Shown here piece by piece: positions 22,601 to 32,099 of a stretch of 64,000 nt of DNA. Source of the stretch: Achatina immaculata (lineage: Eukaryota; Mollusca; Gastropoda; Stylommatophora; Achatinidae); contig CM019718.1 in NCBI GenBank assembly GCA_009760885.1, positions 31,252,530 to 31,316,529 on the forward strand, read 5' to 3'. The notes below the pieces were generated by a model. It was not told the origin of the DNA, ran no database searches, and saw nothing but the letters and a program-made list of their open reading frames with translations. The position numbers and the translations under genes were made by a program. The first letter of the stretch is position 1. Each line of letters starts with the position of its first letter.

Positions 22601-25600
22601 TTATGTCCTGCTTTCTAATGACCTCTGAATCTGATGCACTGTCTGCTGTCTCAGTTGCACCAAGTTCGTTTTTCATATCAATTTCTTCTTCCTGAGAGCT
22701 GGCAACATCGACTATATCTTCGATTTGCTGTCTGGTTTGTATATTTTCGCTGAGCACACAAAAGTCGTTGTCATCTGCACCTGTTATTGTACTGTCCAAA
22801 ATATCCACAAACTTGGTGCTGGAAACCCCAGTAAGCTCCCCTGTTTGTTCTCCTACTGCTAGATATTGCTGGATTTCTTTCTCTTCTTTATAACTTTTAT
22901 CTCTCGTAGTGTCTGCTGGCTCAAGTTCTTGGCTGTCCATGTTTAAGTCCTTTTCAAGAGCGATTATTTGAGATTCTTCACTGGATTTAAAAGGCATCCT
23001 ACCTGCCTCAAGTCTGTCCGCTTCTAGTATGTTTGCTTCTAGTTTGTCTACCTCAAGTTTTTCTGCTTCGAGTCTGTCTATGTCTACCGCCACTTCGTCT
23101 GCTTCCAGTTCTTCTACCTCTATTTTATGTGCCTCCAGTTTGTCTGTTTCTAATTTGTCTACCTTCATTTTGTCTGCCTTCAATTTGTCTGTTTCTAGTT
23201 TGTCTACTTTCAGTCTGTCTGCCTCTAGTTTGGCTGTATTATCCTCCAGGTCAATCTTCACACCGATGTCCTCGAGAGTTTGCTCATGTCTATTATCAAG
23301 TTTATGCGTCTCATGTTCAGCAATTACTCCAACTGAATCAATGCCAACCCTACTGGTTTCTCTATCGACATTAGTGTCTGGGTCACCATCAACAGAGATA
23401 CTGCTATGTTCATCAGTTGAATTACTTTGTATGTCGACTGAGGCACCTACATGTTTATCATCCCCTGCTTGTGATGAAGAATGAGATACGTCGAAATAGC
23501 TTCCGATATCTTCCAGATCTTCAAAACTAACGTCCACGCTGCCGGAATCTCCAGACATGTTGGGTTCCGAGCTGTCAGCATCTGCTAATGGCGGTTCAAG
23601 TTTGTTTGCACCGAAGCGCTTCCTCTTGTGACCTTTACCTTTCCTTTTGACCTTCCTAGAAAGATCATGGTGCGTGTCTGTGTTATCCACATTGGCAGAC
23701 ACATCCACTGGACATTTTTCATCTAACGGTTTTTCCAACGAATCTCCGACAGCAATTAATGGATCGACTAGCGCTGCTGTGACATCGCCTTCGCTACCAT
23801 TGTTCACCTTCGACTTCGCCTCACCTGGCGATTTGGTGAATCTTCTGTGCGGTTTCAGGATCCGTCTATGTCCAGCAGTGTACATATTCAGCAAAAATCC
23901 TCCAGATTCATCTGAATGTAGAAAATCTTCCATGTGCCCCAGAGACCGGACGTCAGTTCCTTCTAAAATTCGAGATATGAACTCATCAGCATTGATTCTT
24001 TCATCTGCTGACCCTCGGTGAGTTGAGTTTTCCTCAACTTGAAGACCTTCAGATACATTTTCTGCTGAGGTATCCTGCTCTTCTCTTGTCTGATTTATAA
24101 AAAAACCAAAACTGTCATCATATGGCTCCGCTAATTCTCCAGACTCTTTTTCATTATCTTTTGGACCTGTACCGTCATTATCAGTATCGTTTATATTATC
24201 ACCCTGATGTTCTGTCGTCGAGGGATTTCTGTTTTTCGTATCAGCTTCTTCTCCGATGAAGGATGGTATATCTTCATTACCAGCCCTTTCACTTGCTGGT
24301 TTAGTAATCCCTACATCTTCTTGTTTACTGGTGATTTTTAACATGTGTTGCAATGCAGGGTAAGCTGGGGTTGTTTTGTCGCCATTTTCAGTATCTGACT
24401 GAGCAGACACAGTGCCTAAGGTGGACTCTCCAAAGAGATGGCTACTGACAATGTTAAATGGCTTATCAGCTTCGACTTTTCCGAGATCGATTTCTTCTGA
24501 TACTCTCTCCCGAGCTTTGGCATCCAAAGTTGTTGCTACTTCACCATTGGCGTCATTATCTACTTCTGTAGATACTTCATCGGTGAAACTGTCATCTACA
24601 GTTGTAGATATTTCAACGCTGACACTATCATCTACAGTTGTAGATACTTCACCGCTGATACCATCATCCAAAGCTGTCGATACTTCACCACTGACACTAT
24701 TATCTACAGTTGTAGATACTTCACCGCTGATACTGTCATCTACAGTGGTAGATACGTCATCGCTGACATTGTTATCTACAGCTGTAGACACTTCACCACT
24801 GACACTATCATCTACAAAAGCTGGAGATACGTCACTGCTGACATTGTTATCTACAGTTGTAGATACTTCACCACTGACATTATCATCTACAGTTGTAGAT
24901 ACTTCACCACTGACACTATCATCTACAGTTGTAGATACTTCACCACTGACACTGTCATCTACAGTTGTAGATACTTCATCACTGACACTATCATCTACAA
25001 TTGTAGATACTTCACCACTGACACTATCATCTACATTTGTTGATAAGTCACTGCTAACACCATCTACAAAAGCTGAAGGTACATTCCTGTCAACCGCCAA
25101 AGCTTTGTCCTTCTTATTTCTGGCTTTCTTCTTCCTCCTTCTCGATGTCACCAAAATGAAACCGTCCTCGTCTTCGTCAGCAGATCCTGCCTTCTGCGGG
25201 GAGATATCTGCTCCAGGCTCACTTGATATCGCTGGCTCCTGTTTCTCTAATTTTGATTCCGGAGTCACGTGGGTGCCTGTTGAGATAGTGTTCGAACTTG
25301 AAACACGGTCTGGCCGAATACTGTCAGCTCTTTGCTGAACGTCCGTGAACTCTTCATGGTGCTCACACACGTGCGCTGGCACGGCTTCATCCTCTGACAT
25401 GTACCTCGCTGTGTTATCAGCCTTGCTGATAACTGGTCCAGATATATTGTTACTCCCGAGGTTTTCTGACTCAGTAATTTCCCCTTGACCTTTATCTTTA
25501 ATATTCCAGCTGTCATTGCTTTCAGGCATATTTTCAATATCTGATATTTCCTGTTCAGTAACTCCAAGACTTTGTTTGTCACAGACTTTATCAATGTTCT

Positions 25601-27932
25601 CTGATGAACTGTCCGGACTGACTACTGCCATTCTATCTTTGTGTGTCACGTGACTGTGATCTTGATTAGCACATTCGCTGAAAACTTCAGGCAATTCAGG
25701 CTCCGATTTTTTGTGAAGTACTGTACTGTCACTTTCATGAACTGAATTAATATCTTGACTGCTCTCCATATCATTCTGAACTGGACTCTCATCTTCAGTC
25801 TTGCCCTGTACCCTGTTATTATCGTTATGAAAGTGTACTGTACCTGTGTCATCAATACTTTCAGAATGTGACTCCTTCACACCCGAGATGATATCACCCT
25901 CAGCGTGAACAAATCTTATTTCTTCTTGAGAAGGTCTGAAGCGGTAACGATCTTTTCTTTCATCATCCCTGTGTGACACAGAGCCACTCTTACAGTCGTC
26001 TCTGTTCTTATTTGACACATTAAAATATGCACTGCTTCCTTCGAGTATTTTCCGCTGGTCAATATTCACAGATTGGTCTAGTCTTAAAACTGTATCACTT
26101 TCAGACTGCATATCAAGCAGATCTTCTTGAGATGGTCGCAGGCTATAACTACTATCCGTCATCTTTGTGTTGTCTGGGATAAATAGTTCTTTCCTGTCCT
26201 CTGCATTGCTTAGTTTCTCACCTGATTTGATGTCAAAGTCCTGAACAACGGCTTCCGAGTTTGGGTTACTTAGAAAGAATTGCCGATGACTCCGCGGCTC
26301 TGACTTTGCGTGCGGCCCACGGCCCAGACTCGCAATATTATACGAGACTTTAAACAAAGCTTTTCTGTCCGCTTGATCGGCTTGACTGAGTTCATGAGAG
26401 TCATCAGCCAAAGATAATTTTGGGTCTTCTAGGGCACCTGAAACATCTGGTTCAAAGTTAAGTGTTGTTATGGAATCTCTCGACATGTTTGGTCCTGAAT
26501 CCGGTTTCTTGGCCGGATCTTTGTCGACTATGAAAGCATTTTTGCTATTAGCTGCATGTGTCTCTGCAAAATTATTGGTAACTTTAACATCTGTGCCAGA
26601 GTCATCTTGATAAAGTGTGACGTACGTAGTTTCTCTAGAAGGTGAAGGAGAGACCAAGAAGTGTGCCTCAGATCGTTCTAGAAAGGAGTCACTGGCGTCA
26701 CTGGCATATAAAGAGTCACCTGTCTCTATAAATGTATCGTTTGAGTCACTGGTAATCATAGTATCACTGGACATGTCAGCACTCCAGTAGTCAGTGGAAT
26801 CATCGCTGGACTTGTTCAGATATGGATTTAACAGAAGCTCAGACCTGTACAAGCCAGTACTGTTTCTCTGGCTGCCTACATCATCCGTCTCCACTGTTTT
26901 TCCCCAGACAATGTTCACCTCAGACTTTTGTAATGGCTCCACTCCTTCGCTTCGATCTGAACCAACAGTGATATTTAAGTATGATGTGTGCTTGGCTTCA
27001 AGCCCGGACAGGTCGTCCTTGTCGACTTCGACAGTTTTCCTTCTCTGAAGATGTCTGTTAGATACCTGCATCTTCCTGCCATCCTCATCAATACTGAAAG
27101 ATCTCTCAAATTTATGAAAGACACCAGCGCCACCTCGCCCCCCATCTTCCTTGTCATCATTGTTTCTTCTGTCTTTAGTCGCAGTAACAACATCTGATGT
27201 TGGACAAAGACGAACATCCCTAGATGTGACATATCCCTGGTTATCAGAGAGTTGGTTATGATCCATCTCCAATTTGTATGGACTCGGTACACTGAAGGCA
27301 TGAAAGTTGGGATCTGCCGTACGTTTGTCTTCTTTGTCTAAATCTTCGGCCAAGTTTTCTTCAGCCCCTTCGTCGCCACATACATCGACCACCTTCTCTT
27401 CTGTGTCTTTGTTATTTCTTCTTTCTTTATTGGAGCTGTCACTCATCACCTGCAAAGGCATGTAATGCTCAGCAGAGCCTTCTGAGTCACTGCCAAGATG
27501 GGATCTTATAAAATGAATACTTTCTGGATTCGAGACCTTTGTATCAGGCCACGCCCCACTGCTGTCTGCTAAACGAGGGGTGGGCGTGGCCTGCAGTTCG
27601 GACACATTGGCTCCACTGTCATCATGATCATCATCGGCTACAGTTAGGACGTGTGTTACTTCGTCAACGTCATCATTTCTTACAGGCTCGCGGTTATCCG
27701 AATCGTTATGATATGTATCTTTTGTTAACACGGGCAGGGGTGGAGCATCAAGATCCCTTGTATCACTCACACTAGCACCAACTTCTGGCAAGAAATGATG
27801 ACGTTTGTGTATGATAACAGGTCTTTTAAATAGCCCGGCATAAGTTTCATTCTCGTCGCCGCTGGCCTCTATCACAAATTCACGTCTATCTACACGAGCA
27901 CTACAATCTCCAGCAATATCCATTTTGAATTC
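16677..27932 (-). CDS. Giant acidic repeat-bearing exon (3,752 codons), phase 0/0 cassette or alternative first exon
   Basis: The window's dominant coding feature is an 11,256-bp exon without a stop. The donor at its 3' end is strong (GCCAAG followed by GTAAGG). Its 5' border is either a weak acceptor (ACGACCTAG before GAATTCAAA) or an internal start: the ATG at 27923 has A at -3 and G at +4. The protein is strongly acidic and probably largely disordered. Counting from that Met, the repeats are: twelve-residue VDDSVSGEVSTT units (about 950-1127, 14-15 copies); KLEAD/KLETD pentapeptides (about 1555-1638); about 18 degenerate units with core W..EDIGDVKWESDDE (about 1920-3175); and inside these 23 copies of a 19-residue EITDYAAGEGQKDEDDKR unit (about 2378-2808). 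Three lysine/arginine patches lie near 930, 1430 and 3505. I recognise no enzyme domain, membrane segment or signal peptide. Giant inserted exons are known in ankyrins and other cytoskeletal giants. Its place in the spectrin-repeat gene is inferred from phase and position. Confidence 0.8.
18400..22150 (-). repeat. Degenerate ~50-residue repeat with EDIGDVKWES core, about 18 copies
   Basis: Within the giant exon. Examples of the core: EWRVEDIGDVKWESDDE, GWKIEDIGDVKWESDDE, TWRAEDIGDITWGSHDE, PWKVDDAGDMKWGNDEE. The two tryptophans and the D(I/V) dyad are best kept; acidic spacers carry an AVIEIDKK.DD motif before each core. The 19-residue array sits between copies ten and eleven. Confidence 0.85.
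19490..20790 (-). repeat. 57-bp coding tandem array (23 copies of a 19-residue unit)
   Basis: Inside the giant exon. The peptide unit is EITDYAAGEGQKDEDDKR(A/P/V). All 23 copies keep the frame, and substitutions cluster at a few positions (E/G after GE, K/R after Q, A/P/V/S before EI). Frame preservation across 23 copies contrasts with the non-coding arrays in the window, which carry frequent indels. Confidence 0.95.
23010..23265 (-). repeat. 15-bp / pentapeptide KLEAD-KLETD coding repeat
   Basis: About 16 pentapeptides such as KLEAD, RLKVD, KLETD, KLKAD, KMKVD, KIEVE in the giant exon. The strong charge alternation should form a long charged helix, though period five does not match a canonical heptad coiled coil. 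Confidence 0.85.
24545..25070 (-). repeat. 36-bp / 12-residue VDDSVSGEVSTT coding repeat
   Basis: About 14-15 copies in the giant exon with variation at few sites (DDS/DNN, SGE/SDE/SSD). One copy carries an extra residue (SPAFVDDSVSGE), so copies are in frame but not all 12 residues long. Ser/Thr-rich and acidic, plausibly phosphorylated. Confidence 0.9.
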
Positions 27933-27945
27933 CTAGGTCGTAGAC
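27921..27945 (-). promoter_or_regulatory. 5' border of giant exon: weak acceptor and strong start context
   Basis: Read on the minus strand: GTCTACGACCTAG, then GAATTCAAA, then ATGG. TAG is both the in-frame stop that closes the reading frame upstream and the AG of the possible acceptor. The pyrimidine tract before it is poor (AATTGTGTCTACGACC). The ATG has a favourable context (AAAATGG). Either a regulated cassette exon or an internal first exon fits. Confidence 0.5.
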
Positions 27946-28550
27946 ACAATTTGGGTATTCTATAACTAGTATAAAATCCATGAAAAGTTCAAGTAAAAAG
28001 AGACCCTGTTTTGTAGTCACTCTCGCGGTCTATATGAACAAACAACTGTGTGCATAATGTAGCACTAACCAGTAATGAACACTTGAAACAGTAAAACCTC
28101 TAAATGCGACACGCCTACAACGCTTTTACAATTGCCTGAATCACACTAATCCACCTAATGAATGAATAATCATGTGTTTTCTCGTGAACTTCACGGCCAG
28201 TCCTTTAAATAAAACCTTTCTGAATATAGCATCAAGCAATTATAGTTATCCTTCTATGCCCACGTTTGTTCCCCCTTATATTAAAACAAAAGTCCATTCA
28301 TACAACACAATACCGCTACAATCACACAGTGATACCCTGCTAGCCACAGTGCCCCAATAAAACGCGCGCTAGCTTCTATCACAACCGCGACGCATGATCA
28401 CGACAAGAAAAGCCTCGTCTTAAATGTCAGAGTGAGTAATGTATCGGGCTCTATCTGGTTCTAGTACGGCTGTAACTGATGGGTCGAGGGTTACAGAAGA
28501 AGGAATTCTTTATCAGAGACTTGTACTGTATTCTTTGGTGGAACAGTGGA
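27946..28550. other. Intron or possible promoter upstream of the giant exon
   Basis: AT-rich. On the minus strand a TATA-like TTTTATACTAG lies about 40-50 bp upstream of the exon border, but I see no other promoter evidence. Confidence 0.3.
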
Positions 28551-28554
28551 AGGA

Positions 28555-28591
<37 letters not shown>

Positions 28592-28773
28592 AAGAGAGAG
28601 AGATGGGGGAGGAGAAGGTGATAGGCAAAAAAGTCACGGACGTACGGGCAGGCAGGCAGGCAGGCAGGTGAGCAGGCAGGCATGAAAACGGGCAGGCAGA
28701 CGGACGGACAGGCAGGCAGGCGGGCAGATAGGCAGGTGGAAGGACGGACAAGCAGGCAGGCAGGAAGGCGAGC

Positions 28774-28856
<83 letters not shown>

Positions 28857-28860
28857 TTCA
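28555..28860. repeat. Cluster of three microsatellites: (GA)n, (GGCA)n, (GATA)n
   Basis: (GA)n at 28555-28605, degenerate (GGCAG)/(GGCA)n at 28647-28770 and (GATA)n at 28775-28855, one after another. Confidence 0.95.
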
Positions 28861-28899
28861 ACAAAACATGTGAAGTGCTTGATAAAGTCACTAAAAATA

Positions 28900-29535
28900 A
28901 TTCATTCGCTGCTAGATCTACTTCAATATTATCTCATATCCCGCTAGATTTACTGTAATATTATGTCATATTCCGCTAGATCTACCATATTATCTCATAT
29001 CCCGCTAGATATATCGTAATATTATCTCATATCCCGCTAAATCTACTGTAATATTATCTCATATCCCGCTGGATTTACTTTAATATCATCTCCTATCCCG
29101 ATGGATATACCGTAATATCATCTCATATCCCGCAAGATCTACTGTAATATCATCTCATATCCCGCTAGATATACCATAATATCATCTCATATCCCGCTAG
29201 ATATACCATAATATTATCTCATATCCCACCAGATCTACTTTAATATCATCTCATATCCCACTAGATCTACCGTAATATCTCATATCCCGCTGGATCTCTG
29301 TAGTAATATCTTATACCCCGCTCGATCTACTGTAGTAATATCTCATACCTCGCTAGATCTACTGTAGTAATATCTCATACCCAACTAGATCTACTATAGT
29401 ACTATCCCATGCCCCGCTAGATCTACTGTAATAATATCTCATACCCCGCTAGATCTACTGTACTAATATCTCATTCCCTGCTAGATCTACCGTAAAATTA
29501 TCTCATGCCCCGCTAGATCTAGTATATTCTTATCA
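28900..29535. repeat. 32-bp tandem array, about 19 copies
   Basis: Unit ATCTCATATCCCGCTAGATC, then TACTGTAATATT. Later copies change to ATACCCCGCTAGATCTACTG, then TAGTAATATCTC, so two subfamilies adjoin near 29290. Confidence 0.9.
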
Positions 29536-30335
29536 TTTTTTTATTGGCAGCTTGGAGCTAAACCCAGCGGCATCAAGCTATTCCCATAGTGCCTGTCGTG
29601 AGTACAGAAAATTCTGTCCAAATAAAGAATTAATTACTTAATCAGTGAAAAAGCTGTCCCTTCCAATGACTGGGAAGAACTTGACCTACTCATACTGAGA
29701 ACACGTCGCCCGCAAGCCGTGTGCATTTTCTGACACACGCGAGGCTCTGTCGGGGATGTTCAGGCTTCGATTTAGATATATTTATATACAAGTCCCTGGT
29801 TTTATTATTATTTTAGATTCCTAATGTCCAGACCTAACACAGTTTAGAAAATTCCTAAGTTCCTGTGTCTCAACATGTAAGCTCTTTCATGAGAAAAGAG
29901 AGCAGAGGTTCTGCACCTTATGGATGGTCAAGACCCTACCTCTATTCCTGGCAGTAGGAACACTGTAAGTAGACTGTGTCAAGACGGTTCTGGAGCATTC
30001 AGGAATCTCCGTCATTTCCAAGACACGGTGGAGCTTGCAGAGAAGCTAGATATTACAGCTTACTATGAGGATATCGCTCCATTTTCTTATACGTGCTCCG
30101 AACACTATGAAAGCCATCATCATCATCATCATCATCAACATCGTCGTCGTCTTTTGGTAGATGATCTAAACATTAAGACTGAAAACAAAAACATATGGAT
30201 GGTCTCTCCCAGTTTGAAGTCTGTTTAAATCTTTTGAAATAATCGAGATCATTAAAAGAAACGCATCTTTATCATGTGTTACTAACAATTTCTTTTCTAA
30301 TCTCTCTCATTCAAAACGTCTTCTTCTTCAATCTT
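29536..30335. other. Intron sequence, no gene seen
   Basis: An open frame at 29920-30228 (102 codons, plus strand) has no recognisable domain and contains a (CAT)n run reading as histidines; I do not support it as a gene. Confidence 0.4.
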
Positions 30336-30640
30336 CCCTGGAACTGCGGGCTAGTGTTCTTTACAGCCTTTGCGGCGAAGACGTTGGGGCACATTATCAT
30401 GTCGGATTGGGAGCGGGTTATGGTACCTATTTGTTCAGTCCCTGGGGGGACCTGAAAGGTCGGGGGTGTACACAATTTATTTAACTGACTCCACCGGTGG
30501 GGGGACTATGTCGATCCAATAGCCAGGCTGTGCCTGTTTCTGAGGGTACCAATACAGAGGTGGAACAGGGTCTTAGCCAGCTATGGTTCGCAAACCCTGA
30601 CGCCAACATGTCGGACATAGTATTTAAGACTGCCCCCCCC
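30336..30640 (+). repeat. Dispersed repeat C, copy 2
   Basis: Begins ATCTTCCCTGGAACTGCGGG; contains GTTCTTTACAGCC, GAGCGGGTTATGG, GGGACTATGTCGATCC, GGAACAGGGTCTTAGCCAGC, TATGGTTCGCAAACCCTGAC and GCCAACATGTCGGAC, then a poly-C run. Its 3' part corresponds to the 34-bp unit tandemly repeated at 1-690. Confidence 0.65.
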
Positions 30641-30659
30641 CCCCCAAAAAAAAAAAAAG

Positions 30660-31570
30660 AGAAACAAAAACGCGCAATCTACTCAGAACAGAGCGACCCA
30701 AAGATCTCATAATATAACTGATTATAGCTGCCAAATATCGATGCATTTCATTGGCTTAATTTAGCTCCGCCCATCGACAAAAATAGCTCCTACTAGAAGC
30801 ACGCCTGAAGTGTGTTAAATGCATCAGTTGTGTAACAACGCTGTTCTGCTCACGTGTGTTCAAAGATGCTCTAGCAGGACCTCAGCTGAGATCATGTCTC
30901 GGAACGCACCCAAAAACATCGATACAACCGGTTTCTTTGATGCATGGTTTCATTTATAAAAGTGGAAACGGAAAAGAAATGACAATATGCAACAATAAAG
31001 CAAAAACCGGAAAACATATAAGCAGATAAAAGTAGAAAAACAATCAATATTTTAGGCACAAACTTTCAACGAAGATAGACATATAAATTAATCTACGGAT
31101 CTTATTTAGAAACCCACAGCTGTTACGATTACATGTTGGAAGTAAGATCATTTCAATAAAAATGCAAAAGTCTGTTGTGAATGGTACCCACGAGGTACAA
31201 ATTATGGCGTTCTGTGGCCTTTACATGAAATCATTCTCCACTTTGGCGAGTGTTCTCCCCTGTCATTTATTCCCTCCGTACTTTCCTTCTAACCTCTTCA
31301 CTGGGTCTGTTCTACCGGCCTATCACTGATCTATAGCACTATCTGCTGTAAATGGTAAATAACCTGACATTTAACTGATTTAAGTTAGCTAGCGTCCTAA
31401 CATGTTGACAATTGTATTTTTTTTTAAATTTCCATAGTAAACGCCCTTAAGTTTTTGGTTTTCATTTGTGTGTGTATTTTGTTTCTTCACGTGTCTCCAG
31501 TGAGTCCGAACGACTGGTAGGCGAGGATGTCTGGACGATTACTATGCAAAAAAATACAACTGTCAACACG
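30660..31570. other. Intron sequence, no gene seen
   Basis: AT-rich, a poly-T run at about 31410. Nothing recognised. Confidence 0.4.
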
Positions 31571-31584
31571 TAAGGGCGGTAACT

Positions 31585-31765
31585 TATGATAGTTCCTGGA
31601 GTATATAATTTTACATAGGGGCACTTAGAATACGTTCCTGGAGTATATAATTTTACATAGGGGCACTTAGAATACGTTCCTGGAGTATATAATTTTACAT
31701 AGGGGCACTTAGAATACGTTCCTGGAGTATATAATTTTACATAGGGGCACTTAGAATATGGACAG
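31585..31765. repeat. 42-bp tandem repeat, four copies
   Basis: Unit GTTCCTGGAGTATATAATTT, then TACATAGGGGCACTTAGAATAC. Four nearly identical copies; 14 codons long, so it keeps a minus-strand frame open (YSKCPYVKLYTPGT). Confidence 0.9.
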
Positions 31766-31789
31766 AACGAAAACCAAATAAAGAGATAC

Positions 31790-32090
31790 TGATGGGATAA
31801 GGTGTTGCAGAAAACTGGCTCGTTAATACCATAAAAATTAGAAAGCTGAGATACTTCGGCCACATCAAGAGAGACAAGAGCTTGGAGAGGTTGACAGAGG
31901 AAGGGATAGAACCCAGCAGAAAAAGAAAAGGGATGACCTCGCAACAGGTGGACTCAGGACATCACGGGAAGTTTGAATGTGTCATTGCAAGACGCCGGTC
32001 AACATGCACAAGACCGCATTGCACTCAAGGAGGCTGTGAGAGGGGCAATGTTCTGGAAAGGACAGTTCACATGAATGAATGAATGAACGG
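31790..32090 (+). mobile_element. Non-LTR retrotransposon 3' remnant (ORF2 C-terminus)
   Basis: Conceptual translation in broken frames gives IRKLRYFGHIKRDKSLERL, and later AQDRIALKEAVRGAMFWKG, an arrangement typical of LINE reverse-transcriptase C-termini. It ends with an (ATGA)n tail (GAATGAATGAATGAACG), as many LINEs do. Frameshifts show it is dead. Confidence 0.6.
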
Positions 32091-32099
32091 TGTGTATAA

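Noticed and set aside
16677..27932. Giant exon as an ankyrin giant exon
   Set aside because: The flanking exons encode spectrin-type helices, not ankyrin, ZU5 or death domains, so only the general idea of a giant isoform exon is shared.
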